From: Anditalea andensis
GTDB taxonomy: Bacteria > Bacteroidota > Bacteroidia > Cytophagales > Cyclobacteriaceae
Direction: 5' to 3'
Assembly (NCBI RefSeq): GCF_000714815.1
Contig: NZ_JMIH01000023.1
Span: 390,054-454,053, forward strand
Length of the DNA: 64,000 nucleotides
The notes under the pieces were generated by a model, which saw only the letters and a list, made by a program, of their open reading frames with translations, was not told where the DNA came from and made no database searches. Below are positions 28,100-37,273 of this stretch, one piece after another; positions within the stretch are counted from its first letter, which is position 1; the number at the start of each line of letters is the position of its first letter. The position numbers and the translations under genes are program-made.

Positions 28100-28483
28100 A
28101 TGCGCCTTAAGAATATTAGTTTAAATTACGGAATGAAAGTGTTTAAGGCACTGTCTGAGGAACCTAGGGTGAGGATCCTGCACCTCCTTATCAATAATAA
28201 AGAACTATCCATATCAGACCTGGAACACATCCTTGATTTTACACAAACCAAAACCAGTAGGCACCTGGCCTTTTTGAAAAACGCAGGGCTGGTCGGAAGC
28301 CGTAGAATTGATCAATGGACATTTTATTATATTTTGGAAGAAGCCATAGAAATCATGATGCAGATTTTTAAATTTATCCAAAAAGACATCAACCTCATCA
28401 AAGACCAGGAAATATATGAGATACTCCAATCAAACAGGGAACTGGCCCAAAACAAAATAAACAATAATCCTTTTAGAAAATAA
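28100..28483 (+). CDS. ArsR-family winged-helix regulator
   Basis: The 127-residue product has a winged-helix DNA-binding domain: EEPRVRILHLLINNKELSI, then the recognition helix around FTQTKTSRHLAFLKNAGLV, then the wing and the QWTFYYILEE segment. This is the ArsR/SmtB fold. I see no cysteine or histidine cluster that would mark a metal sensor. It is followed six bases later by a HAD phosphatase gene and probably shares its transcript. The ligand is unknown. Confidence 0.88.
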   Translation: MRLKNISLNYGMKVFKALSEEPRVRILHLLINNKELSISDLEHILDFTQTKTSRHLAFLKNAGLVGSRRIDQWTFYYILEEAIEIMMQIFKFIQKDINLIKDQEIYEILQSNRELAQNKINNNPFRK

Positions 28484-28488
28484 ACGGT

Positions 28489-29205
28489 TTGAAAAACTAT
28501 ACCCACATCTTTTTTGATTTGGATCATACCCTTTGGGATTATGACAAAAATGTCAGGGAATCCCTCTCAGAATTATTTGAAATCTATACTTTGGAGGAAT
28601 TCGGTATCCTTACAGGCGAACATTTCTATGATGCTTTTATAAAAGTGAATTACGGCTTGTGGGGTCTATACAACAAAGGAGAAATAGACAAAATCAATCT
28701 TCGAAAAGAAAGATTTAAACGAATATTCGAACATTTGGGAGCTGATGGTTTATCCGTCCCCATTGACATGGAGGAAGATTTTATGAACAGGACTTCATCC
28801 AAAAAACACCTATTCCCTTATAGCGTGGAGATACTGGCATATCTTCAGAAAAAATATAACCTTCATATCATCACCAATGGATTTAATGAAAGCCAAGCGT
28901 TAAAAATGGCTTCTTCCGGGCTGCATCCATATTTTGGGTTAGTGATCACCTCAGAAACCATCGGATATAAAAAGCCGGACAAAAGAATATTTGAATACGC
29001 TATGTCTCAGCTAGGCACCACTGCTGATAACTGTATCATGATAGGAGACAGTTTACAATCCGATATTCTCGGTGCCCAGCGTGTAAACATGGACCAGATA
29101 TTCTTCAATCCCGAAAACAAACCCTGCGTGATCATGCCGGATGGGGTAGAGGTGTGCCCTTCCTATACTATTAAATGCCTAAGCGAATTAAAAACAATCT
29201 TATAG
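28489..29205 (+). CDS. HAD phosphatase, YjjG-like nucleotidase
   Basis: The 238-residue HAD-superfamily hydrolase has motif I FFDLDHTLWD, the helical cap, motif II IITNG, motif III around YKKPDKRIF and motif IV IGDSLQSDILGA. Cap type and motifs match the YjjG group, which dephosphorylates non-canonical pyrimidine nucleotides. The start is a TTG at 28489, the first start codon in frame before the catalytic motif. It follows the ArsR-family gene closely. Confidence 0.85.
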   Translation: MKNYTHIFFDLDHTLWDYDKNVRESLSELFEIYTLEEFGILTGEHFYDAFIKVNYGLWGLYNKGEIDKINLRKERFKRIFEHLGADGLSVPIDMEEDFMNRTSSKKHLFPYSVEILAYLQKKYNLHIITNGFNESQALKMASSGLHPYFGLVITSETIGYKKPDKRIFEYAMSQLGTTADNCIMIGDSLQSDILGAQRVNMDQIFFNPENKPCVIMPDGVEVCPSYTIKCLSELKTIL

Positions 29206-29247
29206 GTCAGAATGATTGTTAAATGAGGGTATTTTGTCCATTATCTT

Positions 29248-29255
29248 TATCTTTG
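29248..29255 (+). promoter_or_regulatory. -7 promoter element upstream of pruA
   Basis: TATCTTTG lies 44 bases before the pruA ATG and matches TAnnTTTG. No well-spaced TTG was found. Confidence 0.4.
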
Positions 29256-29298
29256 TGCCGATCACATTATAGAATAAAAATATAAACTCCAAATAGAT

Positions 29299-30933
29299 AT
29301 GTTAAAAGGTTTTTTTAAAGTACCCGTTCCCATAAACGAACCGGTTTTGAACTACGCTCCCGGATCTGCCGAAAGGTCCCAACTGCAGAGTATGCTGGAA
29401 GTATTCAGATCGCAGGAAATAGACATTCCCATGTATATTGGCAGTGAAGAGATACGTACAGGTAATAAAAAGCCGTTGAATCCTCCACATGATCACCAGC
29501 ATCTATTAGGATATTTTCATGAAGGAGATTCCTCTCACGTCGCACAGGCTATCAATGCCGCACTAGGCGCCAAAGATGCGTGGGAAAAGATGCAGTGGGA
29601 ACAAAGAGCCGCCATCTTTCTAAAAGCCGCCGAACTGATCGCCGGACCATATAGAGCCAAAATCAATGCTGCCACCATGCTCGGCCAGTCTAAAAATGCC
29701 TATCAGGCAGAAATTGATGCGGCATGTGAATTTATAGATTTTCTGAGGTTCAATGTACAGTATATGACAGAAATATACGCCCAACAGCCACCGGTATCAA
29801 GTCCTGGTATATGGAACAGGCTGGAGCAGCGTCCTTTAGAAGGGTTCATCTTTGCGCTGACGCCGTTTAACTTTACCGCTATAGCAGGAAACCTCCCTGC
29901 CGCCCCTGCGATGATGGGAAATACGGTAGTTTGGAAACCTGCGTATACTCAGATCTATGCTGCCAATGTTATCATGCAGGTATTTAAGGAAGCAGGTCTT
30001 CCTGACGGTGTCATTAATCTTATATATGTAGATGGCCCGGCAGCCGGCGAAGTCATCTTTAAACATAGAGATTTTGCCGGGATCCATTTTACTGGTTCCA
30101 CTGGCGTATTTCAGACTATTTGGAAAACGATAGGTGAAAATATCACCAGATATAAATCCTATCCCCGCATAGTAGGTGAAACTGGCGGTAAGGATTTCCT
30201 TATAGCGCATAAGTCTTCCAATGCCAAGCAGGTGGCTACAGCCCTAGCAAGAGGTGCATTTGAATACCAAGGCCAAAAATGCTCTGCAGCATCCAGAGCA
30301 TACATTCCATCCAATCTTTGGGAGGATGTAAAAGCTTATTTAATGGCGGACCTTCAGAGTATGAAAATGGGTCCGACTGAAGATTTTAGCAACTTTATCA
30401 ATGCGGTGATCGATGAAAAATCATTTGATAAAATAGCTGGCTACATCGATGGGGCAAAAAAATCAGAAATGACTGAAATCATAGCCGGTGGTAACTATGA
30501 TAAATCAAAAGGATATTTCATCGAACCTACCGTTATCCTTTCAAAAGACCCTTCCTCCACTACGATGTGTGAAGAGATATTTGGCCCCGTACTTACTATA
30601 TACGTATATAATGCCGAGCATTTTGAAGAAGCGCTAGAGCTCGTAGACCAGACTTCCCCATATGCCCTGACAGGCGCCGTTTTCTCCACAGACAGGTATG
30701 CTGCTGAACTCGCTACCTACAAGCTCAGAAATGCTGCAGGAAATTTCTATATCAATGACAAACCCACTGGAGCAGTAGTCGGCCAGCAGCCTTTTGGCGG
30801 TAGCCGTGCTTCAGGAACCAATGACAAAGCAGGTTCGATGATCAACCTCCTCAGGTGGGTGTCTCCGAGAACAATAAAGGAAACCTTTAATCCACCTATA
30901 GATTATCGATATCCCTTTTTAGGAGATAAATAA
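29299..30933 (+). CDS. pruA: L-glutamate gamma-semialdehyde dehydrogenase (PruA)
   Basis: PruA oxidises glutamate gamma-semialdehyde to glutamate with NAD, the second step of proline catabolism. The 544-residue product is a stand-alone enzyme, not the PutA fusion. It has the catalytic Cys in EYQGQKCSAASRA, the general-base Glu in IVGETGGKDF, the NAD-binding FTGSTGVFQTIW segment and the C-terminal PFGGSRASGTNDKAG. No proline dehydrogenase gene is adjacent. A strong terminator follows. Confidence 0.96.
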   Translation: MLKGFFKVPVPINEPVLNYAPGSAERSQLQSMLEVFRSQEIDIPMYIGSEEIRTGNKKPLNPPHDHQHLLGYFHEGDSSHVAQAINAALGAKDAWEKMQWEQRAAIFLKAAELIAGPYRAKINAATMLGQSKNAYQAEIDAACEFIDFLRFNVQYMTEIYAQQPPVSSPGIWNRLEQRPLEGFIFALTPFNFTAIAGNLPAAPAMMGNTVVWKPAYTQIYAANVIMQVFKEAGLPDGVINLIYVDGPAAGEVIFKHRDFAGIHFTGSTGVFQTIWKTIGENITRYKSYPRIVGETGGKDFLIAHKSSNAKQVATALARGAFEYQGQKCSAASRAYIPSNLWEDVKAYLMADLQSMKMGPTEDFSNFINAVIDEKSFDKIAGYIDGAKKSEMTEIIAGGNYDKSKGYFIEPTVILSKDPSSTTMCEEIFGPVLTIYVYNAEHFEEALELVDQTSPYALTGAVFSTDRYAAELATYKLRNAAGNFYINDKPTGAVVGQQPFGGSRASGTNDKAGSMINLLRWVSPRTIKETFNPPIDYRYPFLGDK

Positions 30934-30944
30934 TGCATCAATGG

Positions 30945-30982
30945 GCGGTGGACTTTTTACGAGTCCACCGCTGTTTTTTTTC
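30945..30982 (+). terminator. Intrinsic terminator after pruA
   Basis: A 10-base-pair stem (GCGGTGGACT with its complement) is followed by a run of eight T, starting 12 bases after the pruA stop. Confidence 0.93.
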
Positions 30983-30993
30983 TGATACCTACA

Positions 30994-31025
30994 TTGAGTT
31001 ATCACAACATTCGGTAATAACTTTG
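30994..31025 (+). promoter_or_regulatory. Bacteroidota-type promoter upstream of the thioredoxin gene
   Basis: TTG at 30994-30996 and TAACTTTG at 31018-31025 are separated by 21 bases, fitting the TTG / TAnnTTTG pattern. The leader to the thioredoxin ATG would be about 75 bases. Confidence 0.55.
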
Positions 31026-31104
31026 AATATTTTTTATTGATATTACATTATGGGTAATACTAAATTTAGCCTAACAAATAAGTTAAATATGCACTGCTGA
31101 ACCT

Positions 31105-31410
31105 ATGGTAAAAACAAAAATAAAAGAATTGATCAGACAATCAGAAGAACTGATATTGGTTGATTTTTATGCAGACTGGTGCTCCCCCTGTCAGACTATG
31201 GAAAAGGTAATCCAAGAGACAGTTTCTGAGCTAGGAAATAAAATTACGGTAATAAAAGTAAATGTGGATCAAAACAAACAGGCAGCACTAAGCTTTTCTG
31301 TCCGATCCATACCGCATTATATTCTTTTCCGAAAAGGTAAAATTTTATGGAGAAAAGGGGGTATCATTCCCAAAAGGGAATTGATAGGGCATTTAAAAGG
31401 CTTTATTTAG
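31105..31410 (+). CDS. Thioredoxin-like protein
   Basis: The 101-residue single-domain thioredoxin has active site WCSPC (instead of the classical WCGPC) in FYADWCSPCQTMEK, and the cis-proline in RSIPHYILF. No signal peptide is seen, so it is cytoplasmic. Its last eight bases overlap the end of the convergent TspO-like gene. The Ser in the active site should change the redox potential, but the role is not evident from neighbours. Confidence 0.92.
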   Translation: MVKTKIKELIRQSEELILVDFYADWCSPCQTMEKVIQETVSELGNKITVIKVNVDQNKQAALSFSVRSIPHYILFRKGKILWRKGGIIPKRELIGHLKGFI

Positions 31411-32197
31411 AAGCATCCTGAAGCTTATATATAGGGGAAGATTTCCTATTCTTATAACCATGATAACCCGCTGCTATAAATATCAATAATGCCGCTATCA
31501 AAGCCGCCCAAGCAACTTCATCTACCCCAGCCCATTGTTTAAGGGTAATCGCTACCAGACCCCATACACCTACCAGCGCGGATTCCCGTAGATTTCTGGA
31601 AAATATTAAGTACAGATATACTGCAGCAGATATGGCTATTAAGCCAATAGTCCAGTATATCTCAGGTAGTAGGGCATTCATATTCAGTATATATTTTAAA
31701 ACAATTGAGAAATTGGTCATGGTAGCGAGTATGATCCATCCAAAATATATGGCTATCGGCCACCATATAAAGAGAATAATTCGAAAAGGAGCATCATAGA
31801 TCTCTAGTTTATACTTTAGTACCAACTGAATGAGACAATATAAAAGAATGAGCATGACAATAAATGAAAGCAAAATATACTGCAGGCTCCAAACTACCAC
31901 CCAGGCACCATTAGCAAGATTAGATAAGAAAAACCACCATCCTCCATTCGATATTTCCTCAGCCGATTTTTTCTTGATGATCAGATACCACTGGTGGCCA
32001 ATAAATAGAAGCAAAAAAACGTAGATCAATCCCCAGATAGAAAAAGCGTATCCGGCAGGGGTGAAAAGTGAATCATACTTTTCACTTAATGCACCCATAG
32101 TAGGAAGCCCACTTTCACCTGATGATATATAATAATTCAAAAAAAGCACTACAATTAAGGAAATTGTATTTATTACTACTAAAGATACCTTTGTCAT
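31403..32197 (-). CDS. TspO-related tryptophan-rich membrane protein
   Basis: The 264-residue product has about eight hydrophobic segments and many tryptophans (GGWWFFLSN, WVVVWSLQY, IWWPIAIYFGWI). The segment FTPAGYAFSIWGLIYVFL near residue 46 is the TspO-family signature. It is longer than classical TspO and belongs to the extended bacterial group usually labelled tryptophan-rich sensory protein. Ligand and role are unknown. It is convergent with the thioredoxin gene, overlapping by eight bases. Confidence 0.75.
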   Translation of the reverse strand: MTKVSLVVINTISLIVVLFLNYYISSGESGLPTMGALSEKYDSLFTPAGYAFSIWGLIYVFLLLFIGHQWYLIIKKKSAEEISNGGWWFFLSNLANGAWVVVWSLQYILLSFIVMLILLYCLIQLVLKYKLEIYDAPFRIILFIWWPIAIYFGWIILATMTNFSIVLKYILNMNALLPEIYWTIGLIAISAAVYLYLIFSRNLRESALVGVWGLVAITLKQWAGVDEVAWAALIAALLIFIAAGYHGYKNRKSSPIYKLQDASK

Positions 32198-32249
32198 TAT
32201 TACCTGTTTCTTATTATAGACAAATATTAAGTTTTAATGTTTGCTATAA

Positions 32250-32285
32250 AACAATAAAATCCGGCCAAAACCGGATTTTATTGTT
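32250..32285 (-). terminator. Terminator after the M14 peptidase gene
   Basis: A perfect 15-base-pair stem (AACAATAAAATCCGG with its complement) has a six-base loop. On the minus strand the 3' arm runs into TTTTATTGTTTT. It lies 20 bases beyond the stop of the M14 gene. Confidence 0.85.
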
Positions 32286-32304
32286 AATACACTTAATCTT
32301 CATA

Positions 32305-34044
32305 TCATTTTTTCCATTCTGCCAACCCGCCTTTGGCGGAATCCACTTTGATAGAATAATTTCCATTGCCAGTCACTATCCATCGGACTTTGGTTGCGTT
32401 CATTCCAGGTATATTTTTCATAGCTATTCTTTCAGGATTATGCTTTTGCTCCTTTACCTTATTAAAATCTTCATCCTCGACTATCATGCCTGTAATGACG
32501 CTTGCCCCACTGATGGTCACATAGTCAGGTCTTTCTATGTTGTATTTAAGGTCCTGACTGGAATGCGTGGGCATGATCCTTTCATTAAAAATGGTAGCGG
32601 TGATTTCTTTTACCCCCCCACCTAAGTCTCTTTCTTTTACATCAGACACACTTAATTTTGGTGTCTGATAGGCATGATAGATGGTAAAAGCCATATTTCT
32701 ATGTGCATCCTGCTCAAGTAAAAAACCTGGATGGGCCCTGCCAAAATTCTTTTTGAACCCTCCTACTTCAATAGTCCCGAACTGTGGATGGTCATATTCC
32801 TCCCAGTTTACAAAAGCATCACCAAATGTGAGGTATTTATCCACATCCATTTCTTCATCCTGATTTCCTCTTCCCGCATTTTTATGAAAATACAGATAAG
32901 AAGTCATTAATTCATTGGTATATGTATAAATGCCCCTGCCTCCATAAAACCAGTCCAACTCTCCTCCAAATACTGAATATAGATCTTTGTATACTACCAG
33001 ATACCTATACCCAGGGATCATTTCTTCTCCTTTTTTACCTATGGCATCGTATATTCTTACATCTTCTCTGTTATAAGTATCCAGATCTTCCTCTGCTCCT
33101 GGACCACGTAGGATCATACCACCATAATTGTGATAACTCTGTGCTCCTGCAATATTGGGATGCTTCATGACAAATTCCATGACCGCACGGTTTTCGGGTA
33201 AGCTGAAGGGGTATTTATAAGCTCCGCGCTGTATATAGTCCGGCTGCCATTTCCAGCCCCAGTCCCTGTTCGGGTCATAGTAGCCAATGCCGTCTTCATT
33301 TACCTGGCCGTCACCGTCCCGGTCATACCCTTCGTAGCCCAGCATTTCATATTCACCCTTCTCATCGATTTCTACCATTTTCAATTTGCGGGGATCCATA
33401 GGGTCTTTTATATATCTTCCCGTAGGTGATTTTCTGATCATCATGGTAATATGGCCATCATTATTGAGATCATCAAATCCATCCTCCCCTGCTTCACCAT
33501 CCCCGTCATTATCCAATACAATCATCCCCGATCTCGGTGAATGGGGTGTATTTGGCTCTTTCATGAAGTTGTTCCTTGCATCGGGATTGATGGTGGGGAC
33601 TATATAGAAAGTCTTATCTGCCAAGAGCTCTTTTATAAAATCCAGGTCTTTATGCATTTCAGTAAGGTACCATGCAGTATATAACGAAAATTCCGATCCT
33701 TGGATTTCATTTGAGTGGATATTGCCATCTATGTACATGGCGGGCTTTCTGCTGGCATCACCATTTTTCATGTCAGAAATCGTCAAAAGATAAATCTCCC
33801 TACCTTCAAAGGATTTACCTATACTTTCCAGCTTTGCGAGATCTGGATGCGCTTTTGCGATCTTCTGCATGATGTCCACCAAACCCTCATAGGTATAATA
33901 TCTATTCCAGCTTACCTCCACTTTGGGCTCGTGTGGAGTGCCTATAGCTCTGAAAAATTTTTCCTGTGCCTGTGATTCAAAGCCAGTCCCCATGCCCAGT
34001 GCAGCTCCCAATGCAGCTGAATATATCCAATTTTTTAGTTTCAT
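32305..34044 (-). CDS. M14-family zinc carboxypeptidase-like enzyme, exported
   Basis: The 579-residue product has a signal peptide ending at SQAQ (about residue 27). The zinc site of M14 peptidases is intact: His110 and Glu113 in GNIHSNEIQG and His305 in AQSYHNYGG. Two Asp-rich loops (about 178-198 and 241-251, DNDGDGEAGEDG and DRDGDGQVNEDG) look like calcium-binding insertions. The C-terminal 120 residues form a separate beta-rich domain. It is the second gene of a pair with a paralog that has lost the zinc ligands. The substrate is unknown. Confidence 0.88.
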   Translation of the reverse strand: MKLKNWIYSAALGAALGMGTGFESQAQEKFFRAIGTPHEPKVEVSWNRYYTYEGLVDIMQKIAKAHPDLAKLESIGKSFEGREIYLLTISDMKNGDASRKPAMYIDGNIHSNEIQGSEFSLYTAWYLTEMHKDLDFIKELLADKTFYIVPTINPDARNNFMKEPNTPHSPRSGMIVLDNDGDGEAGEDGFDDLNNDGHITMMIRKSPTGRYIKDPMDPRKLKMVEIDEKGEYEMLGYEGYDRDGDGQVNEDGIGYYDPNRDWGWKWQPDYIQRGAYKYPFSLPENRAVMEFVMKHPNIAGAQSYHNYGGMILRGPGAEEDLDTYNREDVRIYDAIGKKGEEMIPGYRYLVVYKDLYSVFGGELDWFYGGRGIYTYTNELMTSYLYFHKNAGRGNQDEEMDVDKYLTFGDAFVNWEEYDHPQFGTIEVGGFKKNFGRAHPGFLLEQDAHRNMAFTIYHAYQTPKLSVSDVKERDLGGGVKEITATIFNERIMPTHSSQDLKYNIERPDYVTISGASVITGMIVEDEDFNKVKEQKHNPERIAMKNIPGMNATKVRWIVTGNGNYSIKVDSAKGGLAEWKK

Positions 34045-34062
34045 CTTTATATCATTATTTTA

Positions 34063-34158
34063 TTAATGCTCATAACTTGCCCCGAAAGGAGCGTGATAGA
34101 ATCTCACATCTTTTATAATCACACCACCGGGTGAAAATATCGTTATGCCAGGTTTCAT
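34063..34158 (-). CDS. Possible 31-residue ORF between the M14 genes
   Basis: A short ATG-initiated frame, MKPGITIFSPGGVIIKDVRF and on to a C-terminus FGASYEH, ends 18 bases before the M14 start. Its start context (TATAAACAGATGAAA) resembles that of gldN. There is no family match, and it may be chance. Confidence 0.2.
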   Translation of the reverse strand: MKPGITIFSPGGVIIKDVRFYHAPFGASYEH

Positions 34159-34258
34159 CTGTTTATATTTTGATTTTTAAAGGCCAGATTGAATCACGCA
34201 TGGTCATAATCATTCCGGTCTGTAAGATTTTCCTCATGCTCGATTTCATTTTTATATA

Positions 34259-35872
34259 TTATAGTCTGACATTTAAGTTGGCAAAACCTACATGGGCTGC
34301 CCCTGCCTTGACTTCTACATTACCGCTCCCCTTCACTATCCAGCTGATGGTCTGCTTTTCAAAAGGTCCCATCTTATCTATGAGCATGATTTTATCTCCA
34401 GCAATGATGTCCTTCTTTTCACTATTGATATCCACGCGTATTTTTCGTAGCCACCTGGATTGGGCCCCCATCTCAGAATGGGTTGGTAGGGGTGAATTGT
34501 TAAACAAATCCGCCGTAATACGCGTCAGGCCATTGCCAAGTTTTTCACTTATCATATTGTGAAATTCCAATTTAGGCTGCATTTCTGCCAACTTTAGAAT
34601 AAAATCAGTATGCTCATCCGCTAACTGTCCTACTTTATTATATGACGGGTTATTCATCAAAAACGGTTTTATTCCGCCCACTTCTACATTTTGTCCTTTA
34701 AAATCTGGGTGATCGACCTTAGTCCACGGAACAAAAACACTTTCCATGGCTTCTTGCTGAGCATAGGCTAGAAAATTTTCTGACGCGTCCTCTATTACTT
34801 TACCTTCTTCATTCTTCATCTCAGGCACCCACCACCCAGGAGTACTGAAGCTGAGCCGGGCAAAATGAAAATATGCCCACTGAAAGAAATCTCCATCCGT
34901 TCCCTGATCTTTCTGCTGGTGTGCTTTGGCAGTAATGGTCTCATTGTATAACTCTGAAATCATCGCATTAATGGCCATATCTTTTTCCAGTATGGAAGTC
35001 ACTACCCTTTTTTTGGCATCACCTGCATGATATTTCAGTGGTGAAGAGAGATTATTAGCTGGTCCAAAAGTTATAAATGCAAATATATTCCATCTGTCAA
35101 AAAGGTAATCCACCATTGCCCTGCTCTCTTTTTGAGAAACCGGATAGTCTCCGGCCAAAGGCTCAAATGCAGGAAATTTATATGTCAGGTTTTTATTAAA
35201 CGCTATTCCCTCTGCAGGATCTTCGTTGAAATTTCCATCTTTATCATTATCTATACCCTCTGTATACATCAAGTATCTGCCCCTTTCCCCCTTGGAGACA
35301 TTCGCTTTTACCATCACGCGTTCATCTGTAGATGAGGGGATATGATCACCCATGGGACTTTCCACCCGCATCATGGTAATCAGGCCATCTTTATTCAAAT
35401 CTTCATAGGTATCTTCTCCCATACTGCCATCACGGTCATGGTCCACCTTAGCGGCATTCCCTCTTCTTTCAAACTTAAGACCTGAAAAATACTGTTCATA
35501 AGCATCTGGAGACATATTTGGAAACACATAAAAAGTAGTATTTTCCAATGCTTCACTACGTTCGGCTACCAGTTTTTCAGCAAACTGGAGGGCCAGTTCT
35601 ACACTAAGTAAATGATAACCTTCCACACCCCCCACTACAGCGACCCCCGGTTTATTATCCATATCTCCGCGGCCTATTTTAAGAACCCATATATCTTTAC
35701 CTCCTTCTGTTTTGGTGAGGGAAGTAAGGGTGGCCGCATTGTCACGGGCCACGGACTGTAATCGCTGACCTATCTGGGCAAGGTTAGGATAGTCAGTCTG
35801 GGAAAGTGCAGTAAAGGGCAACAGCAAAGCAATACCCAGTCCTGATAAAACTGATAAGTAATTTTTTCTCAT
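34259..35872 (-). CDS. M14-like protein lacking the zinc ligands (probable pseudoenzyme)
   Basis: The 537-residue exported protein (signal peptide to about residue 25) has the same architecture as the gene downstream: an M14 fold, Asp-rich loops (DHDRDGSMGEDTYEDLNKDG at about 144-163, DNDKDGNFNEDP at about 208-219) and a beta-rich C-terminal domain. At the zinc site the paralog's His-x-x-Glu is replaced by Glu84-x-x-His87 (GGVEGYH), and the third His is Gly270 (FITFGPANN). Activity of the usual M14 type is therefore unlikely. It may be a binding or regulatory partner of the active paralog, with which it is probably cotranscribed. Confidence 0.8.
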   Translation of the reverse strand: MRKNYLSVLSGLGIALLLPFTALSQTDYPNLAQIGQRLQSVARDNAATLTSLTKTEGGKDIWVLKIGRGDMDNKPGVAVVGGVEGYHLLSVELALQFAEKLVAERSEALENTTFYVFPNMSPDAYEQYFSGLKFERRGNAAKVDHDRDGSMGEDTYEDLNKDGLITMMRVESPMGDHIPSSTDERVMVKANVSKGERGRYLMYTEGIDNDKDGNFNEDPAEGIAFNKNLTYKFPAFEPLAGDYPVSQKESRAMVDYLFDRWNIFAFITFGPANNLSSPLKYHAGDAKKRVVTSILEKDMAINAMISELYNETITAKAHQQKDQGTDGDFFQWAYFHFARLSFSTPGWWVPEMKNEEGKVIEDASENFLAYAQQEAMESVFVPWTKVDHPDFKGQNVEVGGIKPFLMNNPSYNKVGQLADEHTDFILKLAEMQPKLEFHNMISEKLGNGLTRITADLFNNSPLPTHSEMGAQSRWLRKIRVDINSEKKDIIAGDKIMLIDKMGPFEKQTISWIVKGSGNVEVKAGAAHVGFANLNVRL

Positions 35873-36230
35873 TTTTTATAATTAATCTATAGAAATGATT
35901 TGATATATGACAGGTTTTAAAACTAACCCTGCTCCTGATTTAAGCAACTATGTTACAAAATATAATTAACACTTAAACATATTCTGTGGGATAGGGTACC
36001 GAAAACTTGTAAAAGGTAATCGTTGGGGATAAATGGGTACACAATTAAAAGTTAAAAAGAAATTCAAATAACTGGCCTTGCACCTACCTATGTACTGGAA
36101 ATGGTGGTTAACTTTATAATATATAACTGCCCTAAAAAATGGCCAGCCCTATTCCTGATTAATTTTATTGCCTATGTTAACATAAGGACGTACTTTTGGG
36201 TTGGTTTCTAAATCAGCTTAAAACCCCATT
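35873..36230. other. Divergent intergenic region between the M14-like gene and hemH
   Basis: About 358 AT-rich bases hold the hemH promoter at the right end. Otherwise I see no gene, repeat or strong hairpin. Confidence 0.4.
36168..36198 (+). promoter_or_regulatory. Bacteroidota-type promoter for hemH
   Basis: TTG at 36168-36170 and TACTTTTG at 36191-36198 are separated by 20 bases, a good match to TTG / TAnnTTTG. The hemH ATG is 33 bases further on. Confidence 0.65.
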
Positions 36231-37265
36231 ATGAATAAATTTAAGGCTAAAATCGGTGTCCTCTTAGTAAATCTTGGAACACCTGATAGCACTTCTACAC
36301 CCGATGTCAGGAAATATTTGAGAGAATTTTTGATGGACGGAAGGGTCATCGATATACCGGCGTTTTCAAGATGGCTGTTGGTGAATCTGATCATAGCTCC
36401 ATTTAGAGCGCCCAAATCTGCTAAAGAGTATAGAAAACTATGGACAGATAGAGGTTCTCCGCTCCTATTTCATACAGAAGACCTTAGAGATAAAGTAAGA
36501 GAAAAGCTATCTTCCGATACATACATCATAGAAATGGCGATGAGATATCAGACGCCAAGTATAGAAGATGGACTTGCAAAACTAAAAGCAGCCAATGTCG
36601 GCAAAATCATAGTCATACCCCTTTTCCCCCAATACGCTTCTGCTTCTAATGGGTCGGTAGTGGATAAAGTGATGGAAATAGCAAGGACCTGGCAAATCAT
36701 CCCTCACATTACTTTTGTGAATAATTTTGTGGACCACCCATTGTTTCTTGAAGCATGGGAAGAGTTGGGTGAAAAATATATGGAGAAAGAAGAGTATGAC
36801 ACTTTTCTATTTTCCTACCATGGGTTGCCTGAGAGGCAAATCAAAAAGGGATCATGTGACAATTACTGCCAACTAAATGACAAATGCTGTGCAAGTTATA
36901 ATAAGAAAAACCAGTTTTGCTATCGGGCACAGTCATTCTATACGACACGTTTGTTGTCTGAAAAACTCAGCTTGCCTAAAGAAAAAGTACAAACATGCTT
37001 TCAGTCCAGATTGGGAAACGACCCCTGGATCAAACCTTATACTGATGATGTCATCAAAGAACTGGCAGATAATGGGAGGAAGAAAGTCTTGGTTTTTTCG
37101 CCTGCTTTTGTAGCTGACTGTCTGGAAACTACGGTAGAGGTTGGGCAAGAATATAAAGAGCAGTTTATAGAATTGGGAGGGCAAACATGGGATCTTGTAC
37201 CATCTCTCAACAGTAATGATAAATGGGTAGCATGCGTAGCAGATCTGATACACATCAATAGTTAG
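36231..37265 (+). CDS. hemH: Ferrochelatase
   Basis: Ferrochelatase inserts iron into protoporphyrin IX. The 344-residue product has the N-terminal GVLLVNLGTPDS, the iron-binding histidine in FSYHGLPERQ (about residue 197) and the C-terminal FSPAFVADCLETTVEVG with the conserved Glu. A cluster of cysteines (CDNYCQLNDKCC) lies just after the active-site His, possibly an iron-sulfur or metal site. A transporter gene follows eight bases later, so the two are probably cotranscribed. Confidence 0.96.
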   Translation: MNKFKAKIGVLLVNLGTPDSTSTPDVRKYLREFLMDGRVIDIPAFSRWLLVNLIIAPFRAPKSAKEYRKLWTDRGSPLLFHTEDLRDKVREKLSSDTYIIEMAMRYQTPSIEDGLAKLKAANVGKIIVIPLFPQYASASNGSVVDKVMEIARTWQIIPHITFVNNFVDHPLFLEAWEELGEKYMEKEEYDTFLFSYHGLPERQIKKGSCDNYCQLNDKCCASYNKKNQFCYRAQSFYTTRLLSEKLSLPKEKVQTCFQSRLGNDPWIKPYTDDVIKELADNGRKKVLVFSPAFVADCLETTVEVGQEYKEQFIELGGQTWDLVPSLNSNDKWVACVADLIHINS

Positions 37266-37273
37266 ATCACTAG

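Noticed and set aside
34131..34562. Plus-strand 143-codon frame across the M14 gene end
   Set aside because: It is antisense to the end of the M14-like gene. The C-terminal part mirrors conserved codons of that gene.
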